Shown: positions 30,908 to 38,764 of the stretch, piece by piece | Layout of the letters: each line of letters starts with the position of its first letter | Numbering within the stretch: the first letter of the stretch is position 1 | Source: Gammaproteobacteria bacterium | GTDB lineage: Bacteria; Pseudomonadota; Gammaproteobacteria; Burkholderiales; Burkholderiaceae_C | Direction of reading: 5' to 3' | DNA: 47,759 bases | Assembly (NCBI GenBank): GCA_018820395.1 | Contig: JAHJOG010000114.1 | Coordinates: 1 to 47,759, forward strand | Made by a program: the position numbers and the translations under genes | The notes under the pieces: generated by a model | The model's input: only the letters and a program-made list of their open reading frames with translations | Databases searched by the model: none | What the model was told of the DNA's origin: nothing

Positions 30908-31903
30908 TTACTTAGCGGGTACTTCGCGACGCACGGCTTCAGCGTCAGCAATGAACTGATCTACGTCGGCACCGTACTTCTCGCGCGCCTTGGCGTACAC
31001 CGGTTTGACAGAGTCGCGGAAAGGTGCCAGATCAGGGCGTGCGATCTTTGCGCCCTTGGCCTGCATCTCGGTCAATTGCTTGTCGTCGTTCGACTTGATC
31101 TCGTTACGGCTCCAAGTTGACGACTCTGCCGCCGCCTTCACAACGGCCGCCTGGTCGGCAGGGCTGAATTTTTGCCACGTCTTTTCGCTGACGGTGAGCG
31201 GAATCGGGCTGTAGACGTGGTGCGTGAGCGTCACGTTGGGCGCCACCTCATAGAACTTGTTGGAGTAGATCGTGTCGATCGGGTTTTCCTGGCCTGACAC
31301 GGCACCTTGCTGGATCGCCAGGTAAACCTCGGGCAGCGGCAGGATCACCACGTTGAAGCCGATCGCTTCCAGTGACCACCGCATCATTTCGTTAGGGAAG
31401 CTGCGCAACTTCTTGCCCTTGGTATCGGCGGGAGTGGCGATCGGGTCTTTAGTGGTCATGTCGCGAAAGCCGGCTTCCCAGGTCGACAGGAAGCGGAATC
31501 CCTTGGCCGGAGCCTTCGCGAATTGAGCCTTCAGCCACTTCGATTCGTCATACAATTTCCAGCCCTGCTCATAGTTTTCTACTAGATAGGGGAGCAGAGA
31601 AAGGTTAAGTGACGGGACGTGCGTGGCGTAGCTGCCCGTGCTCGACACCGTGAAGTCGATGCCGCCGAGCTGCAACTGCTCGATGGCCTTCGGGTCGTTC
31701 GCGAGTTGGCCAGCCGGATAGACCTGCACTTTGTAGCGTCCTTGCGTGTACTCCGCGACCTTCGCGGCGAACAGCTCCGCGGCCTTCTGGCGCGACCCAC
31801 CGGGCTGGTCGGTGTGACTGAACTTCAGCAGCGTTTGTGCGCTTGCAGCGGCACCCCATGCCATGGCGGCGGCCGCGATTGCTGAAAAGAAATACTTCTT
31901 CAT
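30908..31903 (-). CDS. dctP: TRAP transporter periplasmic receptor (DctP family)
   Basis: 331 residues with a signal peptide (residues 1-22, AASA-QTL). DctP features are LLKFSHTDQPGGSRQKAAELFA, YKVQVYPAGQLANDPKAIEQLQLGGID, the helix with Arg in GKKLRSFPNEMM, and QQGAVSGQENPIDTIYSNKFYEV. The binding-site Arg that fixes the ligand carboxylate is probably in KLRSFP, so an organic acid is the expected ligand. It is the first gene of the PQM set, with a good ribosome site (AAGGAGAC). Confidence 0.95.
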   Translation of the reverse strand: MKKYFFSAIAAAAMAWGAAASAQTLLKFSHTDQPGGSRQKAAELFAAKVAEYTQGRYKVQVYPAGQLANDPKAIEQLQLGGIDFTVSSTGSYATHVPSLNLSLLPYLVENYEQGWKLYDESKWLKAQFAKAPAKGFRFLSTWEAGFRDMTTKDPIATPADTKGKKLRSFPNEMMRWSLEAIGFNVVILPLPEVYLAIQQGAVSGQENPIDTIYSNKFYEVAPNVTLTHHVYSPIPLTVSEKTWQKFSPADQAAVVKAAAESSTWSRNEIKSNDDKQLTEMQAKGAKIARPDLAPFRDSVKPVYAKAREKYGADVDQFIADAEAVRREVPAK

Positions 31904-31917
31904 CTCTGTCTCCTTGC

Positions 31918-32991
31918 TCAGGTTGTTATTGACGTCTCGGGGGTGAAATTCGCCAGGGTCACTCGTTGGCCACTGACGTGCGATGCATAGATGGCCGCCT
32001 GCACGCGCAGGTTGGGCAAATAGTCGCGGGCTGCGTTCTCCAGCGGAGTGCCGGTCCGCAAGTGAGACAGCACATGGGCTTGCAGGCGCGTGCAGGCGCC
32101 ACCAAATGCACCCGCGTCGCCGGCTTCGTACGGGTGTGCAGCTTCGCTGCCGTGGTGCGGCTTCCACCACAGACGCGCATCACCATCGAGGCGCAGCACG
32201 CCTTTTTCGCCTTCGAGCCACATCTCGCCCATGGTCCGGCGGGTGGAAAGGGCGACGTGGTCGTTGAGACGGTTGCCATCGAACAGACCAGTCGCGCTGT
32301 CTGCGAACTCGAAAATGATCAACCCGGCGTCTTCACCGGCAATGTGCGGGTTCAGCCTGCGCAGCCGAGCTGTCACAGCCTGAACCTCTCCCAGCAGGAA
32401 GCGGAAGGTGTCAATGAAATGCACGGCAGTTTCACGCACCAGAAACTGCGGCATTTGCTGGAAATAGGGTTGGCGATCAAGGTACGCCTGTGAGCCTTGC
32501 CCGTCGCCTGGCCGCAGTCGGAATGCAATGCCGTGCATGCGACCGAGCGCGTCGGCGTCAATCAGGCGCCGGCATTCGCGAAACCACGGCGCAAAGCGGA
32601 AATTCTCATGTACCACCAGCGCGGTTTGCTGTTCCTCGGCAAATTCTGTCAACGCGACCGCCTGTATCCAGTCGTTGCCGAATGGCTTCTGGCAGATGAC
32701 GGGGATGCGTCTCGCCAAGGCCGCGCGCACCACCGGCGCCTGGGCTGCGGAAGGCAGCACCACGTCAACCAGCGTAGGCTTGACAGCATCGAACATGGCC
32801 TCGGCGTTGTCGTATGCGGCGCCCACGTCCATACGTTGTGCCAGTTCGCTGGCGCGCGCCATGTCCAGATCACAGAGTGCGATGACTGGGAAACCCGCGT
32901 CACGCCAGCCTCCGATTTGGAACTGCGCGAAATAACCCGCGCCGACCATGGCGATGCGCTCTGGTTTCACAGCCGTCTGATCACTGCGCAT
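31918..32991 (-). CDS. Gfo/Idh/MocA family oxidoreductase
   Basis: 357 residues. The NAD(P) fold starts at IAMVGAGYFAQF (13-24). The family EKP motif appears as CQKPFG with Lys102. The C-terminal beta-sheet domain includes the HFIDTFRFLLGEV helix. These enzymes oxidise or reduce ring or chain hydroxyls of sugars, often giving a lactone. In this operon it could make the lactone hydrolysed by the SMP-30-type lactonase encoded upstream. It lies 14 bp before dctP. Confidence 0.9.
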   Translation of the reverse strand: MRSDQTAVKPERIAMVGAGYFAQFQIGGWRDAGFPVIALCDLDMARASELAQRMDVGAAYDNAEAMFDAVKPTLVDVVLPSAAQAPVVRAALARRIPVICQKPFGNDWIQAVALTEFAEEQQTALVVHENFRFAPWFRECRRLIDADALGRMHGIAFRLRPGDGQGSQAYLDRQPYFQQMPQFLVRETAVHFIDTFRFLLGEVQAVTARLRRLNPHIAGEDAGLIIFEFADSATGLFDGNRLNDHVALSTRRTMGEMWLEGEKGVLRLDGDARLWWKPHHGSEAAHPYEAGDAGAFGGACTRLQAHVLSHLRTGTPLENAARDYLPNLRVQAAIYASHVSGQRVTLANFTPETSITT

Positions 32992-33002
32992 GCAATGTCG
33001 AC

Positions 33003-33110
33003 CGGGCAGATGGTGCCGTCGGCGCCGCGCACCAGCGGCAAGCCCATGGCGCCAAACAGGATGGCATCTGCAGTGCGGGGCGGCACGCCTCGAGCGTCGA
33101 TTCCGACCAT
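33003..33110 (-). pseudogene. Remnant of a second isopropylmalate-dehydrogenase-type gene
   Basis: On the minus strand [20 protein letters not shown] (33074-33003) closely matches [20 protein letters not shown] of the intact gene at 27858-28949. A shift of frame just upstream adds STLEAC, the counterpart of KTLRQC. Nothing else of the gene remains between the oxidoreductase start and the GntR stop. The remnant suggests either duplication or replacement of an original gene copy at this place in the operon. Confidence 0.65.
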
Positions 33111-33212
33111 GCCAAAACGTTGTCGAGCACGGCGATCATCAATTCGCTTCCGACCCGTTACCTGGAAGGGCTGCGATGGAAAGGTCTGGCAGGTCATATG
33201 GTCTCTAGGTCT

Positions 33213-33890
33213 TTACATTTGCGCCAGCTTGAAGTGCTCAAAGATCGCCAGGAGCTCCCTGCTGGCACGTTCCCGATGCGCGCGCGTGACACGCGCCACA
33301 CCTTCGGAGTCGCCAGCGCGCAATCGCTCCACCATCTGAATGTGCTCAAGAGTCGAACTGACCGGCTTGGGCCGCAGCCGAAGGCTGAACATGCGCGCAC
33401 GATGGGCGCGGTCCCAATAATTTAGGACGGTGGCTTGCAATTGCCTGTTGCCCGCCAAGTCGAGCAGGTGCGCATGAAAGCGCTCGTCGGCGCTAGCCCA
33501 CGCGTCCAGGTCGTCCAACTTGAGTGCGGCATCCATTGCGGCAGTGGCTTCTATCAGTGGCGCCAGCTCCGCTTCGCCTGGTTTGCGCCGCGCCAGCAAT
33601 TCGACCGCAGTGCATTCGAGCGCCGTGAGAATTTCATAAATCTCGCGCATGTCGACTGGCGACACAGGCAGGACGCGCATTCCGTGGCGGGGAATCACTT
33701 CGACAAGTCCTTCGTTCTGCAGGCGAAGCAACGCCTCACGCACCGGGGTACGACTCATGCCCAAAGCGAGCGCCACTTCCTGCTCCAACGCGCGGTGGCC
33801 GGGCGGCCAAATGTTGTCAAGAATGCGTCTGCGCACCTCGGTGTACGCCGCATCCATCAGCGACAAAGCGGGTTGTAGAGCTACGTTCAT
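33213..33890 (-). CDS. GntR-family regulator, FadR (FCD) subfamily
   Basis: 225 residues. The winged helix-turn-helix contains LEQEVALALGMSRTPVREALLRLQNEG, followed by an FCD effector domain with the metal-binding pattern (DERFHAHLLDLAGN and the later HIQMVERL helix). FCD regulators usually repress sugar-acid operons and release DNA on binding a carboxylate. Its start overlaps the lactonase stop, so it is autoregulated with the operon it presumably controls. A palindrome at 34894-34911 is a candidate operator. Confidence 0.92.
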   Translation of the reverse strand: MNVALQPALSLMDAAYTEVRRRILDNIWPPGHRALEQEVALALGMSRTPVREALLRLQNEGLVEVIPRHGMRVLPVSPVDMREIYEILTALECTAVELLARRKPGEAELAPLIEATAAMDAALKLDDLDAWASADERFHAHLLDLAGNRQLQATVLNYWDRAHRARMFSLRLRPKPVSSTLEHIQMVERLRAGDSEGVARVTRAHRERASRELLAIFEHFKLAQM

Positions 33891-34927
33891 GCATAGTTCC
33901 AGTGAATCGGGGGCACGCCTGCCACGGGCATGTGTACACAAGCGAGGCGGTCGCCGAGCAGGCAGCCGAACACAGCGATGCGCCGCTCGGGGCCCGCGAA
34001 GGCGATGCTGGAAATATTTCTCAACAGCCGCTGGCCGTCACGGTCGAGATGCGCGCGGTCCATCCTGTCCGCCAGATAAGCCGCTTCGACCCACGCCAAG
34101 TGCGCTGGATCGGCGTCCTCGATCCAGACGGTCTGCCTGCCGTCGGGCGCCACGCGAATCAACCGGTTGCTCACAATGCTGACGACCCACGCATGCCCTT
34201 CTTCGTCGAAGGCCAGTCCATCAGGGAACGTGCCTGCGCCGAACTCCGCCACCACTTCTTTTGCCCCCAGGGAGCCATCCGCGAGTAGCGCAAATCGCGA
34301 TAGGCGACGCGCGAAAGTTTCGTTCACGTAGAGCCAGTCCCCGCCGGGGTGAATGGCCACCTCGTTGGTGTAACCCAGGCCGTCTGCCGCGATACGAGCT
34401 TCCCCGGAGGGCAGCACACAGACAATGAAACCGTCATTGCAACTGCGCCGGTAACCTAGGGAACGCGGCGTCTTGCGCGTGCTTACCGTGATCCAGGTGC
34501 GGCCGGCATGGTCCTGCGTGACGAAGTTGGTGGGTGGAAGCGGCGTGCCGTCGATCTCCAGCAGCCATGGCGTCACTTCTCCGTACCGAGTCAGTCGGTA
34601 GACGCCACCGGTTTCGGCGCCGAGGTGCGCAAGCAGGAAGCTGCCGTCCGCGAGCAATGCAATGCCATTGGGTCGCAGTGCGCCACCGTCTGGCAGTGTG
34701 CCCAGGTACAAGTGCTGAGTGCCATCCGGCAACAGGTGAGCCACGCCGCCGCGCCAGTCCGCAGAGAAGAGGTCGCCACGAACGTTCGCCAACACGCACT
34801 CAGGTCGATGAAAGCCCTCGCCCCTGAAGCGAACAGATTTCGCCGCGTCGAAAGAGCCGGGCGCAGTGTCGTGCAGAAATAATGCATCCATTAATGCGTA
34901 CGTTAACGCATGGGCAAAATTGTTCAC
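33887..34927 (-). CDS. SMP-30/gluconolactonase-type lactonase
   Basis: 346 residues from a GTG at 34927, preceded by a well-spaced AGGA. Beta-propeller signatures are FHRPECVLANVRGDLFSADW, LRPNGIALLADGSFLLAH, LGYTNEVAIHPGGDWLYVNE and TFPDGLAFDEEGHAW. Metal ligands are expected from the Glu near residue 43 and the Asn and Asp of the later motifs. It opens aldono-lactones to aldonic acids. MDALFLHD at 34891 is an alternative start closer to the usual family N-terminus, but then the palindrome at 34894 would occupy the ribosome site. It is the first gene of the operon to 25225. Confidence 0.88.
   Translation of the reverse strand: MNNFAHALTYALMDALFLHDTAPGSFDAAKSVRFRGEGFHRPECVLANVRGDLFSADWRGGVAHLLPDGTQHLYLGTLPDGGALRPNGIALLADGSFLLAHLGAETGGVYRLTRYGEVTPWLLEIDGTPLPPTNFVTQDHAGRTWITVSTRKTPRSLGYRRSCNDGFIVCVLPSGEARIAADGLGYTNEVAIHPGGDWLYVNETFARRLSRFALLADGSLGAKEVVAEFGAGTFPDGLAFDEEGHAWVVSIVSNRLIRVAPDGRQTVWIEDADPAHLAWVEAAYLADRMDRAHLDRDGQRLLRNISSIAFAGPERRIAVFGCLLGDRLACVHMPVAGVPPIHWNYA
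34894..34911. promoter_or_regulatory. Palindrome at the operon start, candidate GntR operator
   Basis: ATGCGT (34894-34899) and ACGCAT (34906-34911) form a 6-bp inverted repeat with a 6-bp spacer at the start of the lactonase gene. It is the strongest dyad near the operon start and could bind the FCD regulator encoded second in the operon. Binding is inferred. Confidence 0.4.
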
Positions 34928-34985
34928 TTATCGTTTGTCCTGAGGAGAAGCCGATGAATTTGACCCAATGCGACTCAACTGCGCA

Positions 34986-35227
34986 CCGCTCGGCGCCACG
35001 GGCTGGAACCCCTACACCGACCGGGTGCGCATGGTCGTTCTCGACAGCAAGGACGCGACGCCGGCAACTGGCGCCCGCATGCACGCGACCTGCGACGCGA
35101 CTGGGCCAAGGCGTTCGAGGGGCCGGTGCCGCACATCAGCGGCGTGGGCGTCGGCGCCGACACCGACAACACCTCCGACAAGGTCGATGCGTGGTTCAGC
35201 GACCTGCGCTTCGCCGCCAATCCATGA
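34986..35227 (+). pseudogene. DUF3047 protein, C-terminal remnant
   Basis: The frame reads GWNPYTDRVRMVVLDSKDATP, shifts once near 35060, and continues NWRPHARDLRRDWAKAFEG, PHISGVGVGADTDNTSDKVD and AWFSDLRFAANP to a TGA at 35225-35227. The TDTDN and Trp-containing end match the C-terminus of DUF3047 proteins, periplasmic proteins of unknown function with about 220-250 residues. The N-terminal two thirds are missing. An ATG at 34953 with a ribosome site belongs to unrelated upstream sequence. Confidence 0.6.
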
Positions 35228-35330
35228 AGCGTCTTGTGCTGCTCGGCGGCGGGCACTCGCATCTAGCCGTCCTGAAGGACCTGGCCGGGCAGCCGCTCGG
35301 CGGCTGGCAGGTACAAATGCTGACTCCCTT
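35224..35330 (+). pseudogene. FAD-dependent oxidoreductase, N-terminal remnant
   Basis: ATGA overlap with the DUF3047 remnant starts MKRLVLLGGGHSHLAVLKDL, which contains the dinucleotide-binding GGGHSH motif of NADH-dehydrogenase-like flavoproteins found next to selenide-water-dikinase genes. After about 35 codons (QVQMLTPF) the homology ends where a hydrolase remnant on the other strand begins. The full protein would have about 380 residues. Confidence 0.65.
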
Positions 35331-36082
35331 CAGACGCCATCAGTTCGGGCAGCCCTTTGTCAAGCGCAGTGTCCCTGTCGCCCCAGATCACGCGCAGCGG
35401 CGATTGGATGCGAGCATGACAGGGGGTTGCGGCAGGCATGGCTCGGTACCAGTTATGCATGGCTGTCAGTGCGCCTTTTGGCTTCATGCCTCGCGATAGG
35501 AGTCCATTTCATCCCAAGTGCCGGGTACGCTGCTCCGCGTCAGCGTGGCTGCCAACAAGGCATGGTCGCCTGCTTTAAGTACCTGCTCTGGCAGACCGGA
35601 AACCTGGAAGAAACCGATGTAGGCGCTCCGCACAAACTGGAGTGGGTGCCAAGCGTGGGACGAAAGCGTGCCCGGGTGCGGCGCATTAATGATAAGCGTG
35701 CGCTCGACGTTTTCTGGAAACGAGCGGCCAGTTGTTATGCCACGATGCCGCCCCAGTCGTGGCCAACGAGCGAGAAGTGCTCGTGCCCCAGCGAGGCCGC
35801 CAGGGCAACGAGGTCCTTTGCCAACGTGTCCAAAAGGTAGTTACCAATGACCGGTAGTTTGGCGGTGAGTCCGTACCCGCGTTGATCGGGTGCCACCACC
35901 CGGTAGCCGGCCGCAGCCAGCGGCACGATCTGATGACGCCATGTGAACCAGAATTGCGGAAAGCCATGAAGTAACACGACCGGACCGTTGATAGGACCTG
36001 CCGTCGCCACATGAAACTCCACACCGTTCGCCTGGACGCGGTCTGATTTGATTGAACGATCAGGCGTGCTGAGCGGTGGCAT
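35325..36082 (-). pseudogene. Alpha/beta hydrolase (epoxide hydrolase type), broken
   Basis: The start at 36082 gives ANGVEFHVATAGPINGPVVL, HGFPQFWFTWRHQ and the nucleophile elbow VGHDWGGIVA, with Asp as expected for epoxide hydrolases or haloacetate dehalogenases. A TAA at 35735-35737 follows. A missing base near 35720 then gives VERTLIINAPHPGTL and FVRSAYIGFFQVSGLPEQVL. Another disruption near 35487 precedes GALTAMHNWYRAMPAATP and SPLRVIWGDRDTALDKGLPE. The C-terminus is lost at the junction with the flavoprotein remnant. At least three separate lesions are visible. Confidence 0.85.
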
Positions 36083-36091
36083 GGCTTTGCG

Positions 36092-36487
36092 TCACACACC
36101 CATGACTTTGTCGGGCGTCATCGGGATACTGCGAACGCATTGTCCAGTAGCATGGTAGATCGCGTTACAGATCGCTACCGAAACCTCCACGATGCCGATC
36201 TCGCCAACACCTTTTGCGCCCAGACGACTTACGATGCGATCGTCTTCCTGCACAAAGATCACGGCGATGTCGTGGAGGTCCGCGTTCACCGCAACGTGGT
36301 ACTCGCTCATGTTGTGGTTCATGAAGCGGCCCAGCCGGTGGTCGCTGTGAGTCTCTTCATGCAGCGCCTGGCTAATGCCCCAGATCACGGCTCCGGTAAC
36401 CTGGCTGCGGGCTGTCTTGGCATTCATGATGCGGCCGGCCGCCATAGCGCTCACAACACGCGTGACGCACCGTACCGTGACTGACAT
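36092..36487 (-). pseudogene. Xanthine-dehydrogenase-type molybdopterin subunit, C-terminal remnant
   Basis: About 130 residues match the C-terminus of the large subunit of xanthine/aldehyde oxidoreductases: AAGRIMNAKTARSQVTGAVI, WGISQALHEETHSDHRLGRF, MNHNMSEYHVAVNADLHDIA, then LGAKGVGEIGIVEVSVAICN containing the catalytic-Glu motif GxGE. The complete subunit has over 700 residues, and no other part, FAD subunit or [2Fe-2S] subunit is in the window. The reading frame of the remnant is still open, so the deletion may be recent. It ends 10 bp before the broken hydrolase starts. Confidence 0.85.
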
Positions 36488-36578
36488 CGCGCTCCTTGAG
36501 TACAAAACGAGATCACAGCTGCGAAGCTTGCTGTCGATCCCGAAGTTGAAGATTGCTAGTTCGCGATAATGCGATGGC

Positions 36579-37328
36579 TCATTGCGAAGGAGGCTCACTT
36601 GATCGAAGCCGTAGCATTGCTTCTTCCAGCTGAGTCAGGCTTTCGCGTGCCGCAGCCGCGCTATTCCGCTTGCGTAGCGCCACAACGATGCGCTCGTGGG
36701 CGGGCAGCGAGGCACGGTTGCTGTGTTTGGCTGGGTTGGTCTTGAGCAGGCTGACGGTCAGCGCCGCTGAAATAGCCGTGCCAATGGAACCCAAGTATTC
36801 GTTCTTCGTGGCCATCAACAGTGCGAGATGGAAGTCACGATCTGCCGCAACCCAGCCCGCCTGATCGTCCACGCTAGCAACCATGCGCGCGTACGACGCT
36901 TCAACACGTTGCATGCCATCATCGTCGACATTCCTTGCCGCCAATGAACAGGCGCCGGGTTCAACAATCATCCGCAATTCGGTAAGCCGAATCAGGAAGT
37001 CAGGATCTGCACCCGACTCAGCAATCCAGCCCAGCACCTCCGCGTCCAGCATGTTCCATTGAGGGCGCGAAGTGACGAAAGTGCCTCGGCGCTGGCGTGC
37101 TTCCAACATCCCTTTGGATTCGAGCGACTTGATCGCGTCACGCAGTACAGAGCGGCTGACCCCGAATTCCTCCAGCAACGCGGCTTCCCCGGGAAGAATC
37201 GCATCGGGCCGGTATAGGCGGCCCACTATGCGCCGTCCTAACTCGCCCGCGACCTGAGCGCTGCGCGACCGAGTACGAACGCTGATTTGGCGAGGCTTTG
37301 TCGGTTCTTTTGGTTTCATTGGCGTCAT
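36579..37328 (-). CDS. GntR-family regulator, FadR (FCD) subfamily, of the Dgo cluster
   Basis: 249 residues. A basic N-terminal extension precedes the winged helix-turn-helix: ILPGEAALLEEFGVSRSVLRDAIKSLESKG. The FCD domain follows (DPDFLIRLTELRMIVEPGA; DRDFHLALLMATKN). The layout resembles the galactonate repressor DgoR. It is divergent from the dehydratase/TRAP/DgoK/DgoA operon across a 235-bp spacer and probably represses it until a sugar acid is present. Confidence 0.92.
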   Translation of the reverse strand: MTPMKPKEPTKPRQISVRTRSRSAQVAGELGRRIVGRLYRPDAILPGEAALLEEFGVSRSVLRDAIKSLESKGMLEARQRRGTFVTSRPQWNMLDAEVLGWIAESGADPDFLIRLTELRMIVEPGACSLAARNVDDDGMQRVEASYARMVASVDDQAGWVAADRDFHLALLMATKNEYLGSIGTAISAALTVSLLKTNPAKHSNRASLPAHERIVVALRKRNSAAAARESLTQLEEAMLRLRSSEPPSQ

Positions 37329-37516
37329 CTGGTTTGGGCATTAATCCGATGTCGACCTCGTTCCCGACAAGAGAACGAGAGTTAGCGCCCACCGACTAGA
37401 ACGACGCTCGAACTACGGGCTCAACGACCATGCGACCGCTAAGCCTAACTCACCCACAAAGCCAGTGAGGTAACCGAAGTTCGCGGGTTTCCACCAGTTC
37501 GGGTCCAAGGTATTTT

Positions 37517-37544
37517 TCATATTATATGATTTATCACTTTGTGA
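37517..37544. promoter_or_regulatory. Paired dyads in the divergent Dgo promoter region
   Basis: The AT-rich core of the divergent spacer contains TCATAT-T-ATATGA (37517-37529) and TCAC-TTT-GTGA (37534-37544), both symmetrical, 20-47 bp upstream of the dehydratase ATG. They are plausible regulator or polymerase sites. The rest of the spacer 37329-37563 shows no gene. Confidence 0.4.
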
Positions 37545-37563
37545 CTGTGCCGGTTGGCCGACA

Positions 37564-38712
37564 ATGAAAATTACAGACGTCAAGACCCATGTACTTTCTA
37601 CACCCCTGGAAGAGCCTTTTGCCTTCTCTATGGGGTGGGTCACCCAACGCAGCGCCGTGATCGTAGAGCTCTCGACGGATGAGGGAGTAACCGGTTGGGG
37701 TGAGGCTCTCTGCCATGGTCTGCAGCCCCCTGAGATCGCTGCAGCGATTATCGAAACAGCCCTCAAACCCACGGTAGTGGGTCAGGACCCTTTTGATGTC
37801 GATGTACTTTGGGAGCGCATGTACAACCGGACTCGACCTTTTGGTCAGAAGGGTGCTGTGCCCAACGCCATCAGCGCAGTTGACATAGCGATTTGGGACT
37901 GCATGGGCCGCGCTTTAGGTAAGCCAGTGCACAAACTGTTGGGGGGTGCGTATCGAACCGAGGTACAGCCCTATGCCACCGGCTACTACCGCAGAAAAGC
38001 AGGCGCTTACCCCGAAGAGGCCATTGCGGAGGCAAAAAGCCATCTTGCAAAAGGCTTTAAGGCCATAAAGCTCAAGATCGGATTCGGCCTTGAGGAGGAC
38101 ATTGAATACGTTAGAAGCGTGCGCGATGCCGTCGGCCCAGGCCCCAAGATCATGGTCGACGCAAACCACGCTTACACCGTTGGTGCGGCGCGCCGACTGC
38201 TCAAAGCGATCGAGCCTTCCCACATCCACTGGTTCGAAGAACCCATTTCCCCAGAAGACATCGATGGCTACAAAGAGCTGAAGAGTCTCACCAACATCTA
38301 CATCGCTGCGGGTGAAAATGAGTTCACCAAGTTCGGCTTTCGCGAGTGGATTTCGCGTCGCACCGTTGACATCCTGCAACCCGACCTATGCGCGGCTGGC
38401 GGGTTCACCGAGTGCCGAAAGATCTCGGCACTTGCGCAAGCATGGCACACCCCCATCGTTCCCCATGTCTGGGGAGCAGGCATTGCACAGGCGGCCTCGC
38501 TGCAGTTCATCGCCACCCTGCCCCCCGCCCCTCTTGCCTTGTACCCGAGTGAACCGATGCTGGAGTACGACCAGTCGACTCACCCATTCCGACAAGATTT
38601 GATCTACCACGCCATCGGCATGGACGACCGCGGCATGGTGCAGATTCCCGACGGTCCCGGCTTGGGCATTGAAGTCAACCGCGGCATTCTCGAACGTTAC
38701 CGCAGCGCCTGA
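37564..38712 (+). CDS. Mandelate-racemase-type sugar-acid dehydratase (enolase superfamily)
   Basis: 382 residues. The capping domain is followed by a barrel with a KxK motif (Lys169, Lys171 in KAIKLKIG), metal ligands Asp199 (MVDANHAY), Glu225 (WFEEPIS) and Glu251 (GENEF), and a general base His301 (VPHVWGAG) with Asp274 or Asp269 nearby. The enzyme should abstract the alpha-proton of a sugar acid and eliminate water to give a 2-keto-3-deoxy acid. DgoK and DgoA downstream point to galactonate-type chemistry. The sequence is, however, clearly different from E. coli DgoD as I recall it, so another aldonate, or a non-orthologous galactonate dehydratase, is possible. Confidence 0.87.
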   Translation: MKITDVKTHVLSTPLEEPFAFSMGWVTQRSAVIVELSTDEGVTGWGEALCHGLQPPEIAAAIIETALKPTVVGQDPFDVDVLWERMYNRTRPFGQKGAVPNAISAVDIAIWDCMGRALGKPVHKLLGGAYRTEVQPYATGYYRRKAGAYPEEAIAEAKSHLAKGFKAIKLKIGFGLEEDIEYVRSVRDAVGPGPKIMVDANHAYTVGAARRLLKAIEPSHIHWFEEPISPEDIDGYKELKSLTNIYIAAGENEFTKFGFREWISRRTVDILQPDLCAAGGFTECRKISALAQAWHTPIVPHVWGAGIAQAASLQFIATLPPAPLALYPSEPMLEYDQSTHPFRQDLIYHAIGMDDRGMVQIPDGPGLGIEVNRGILERYRSA

Positions 38713-38764
38713 AACAACCACACCATAAAACCTTGACCCGCAAAAACCTCAAAAGGAACTGCCA

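Noticed and set aside
34968..35840. 290-codon plus-strand ORF over the remnant region
   Set aside because: It changes from one remnant to antisense of the broken hydrolase; a chance open frame, not a gene.
36488..36598. N-terminal extension of the xanthine-dehydrogenase remnant ORF
   Set aside because: The first 37 codons show no homology to the family and overlap the end of the GntR gene; the start codon is accidental.
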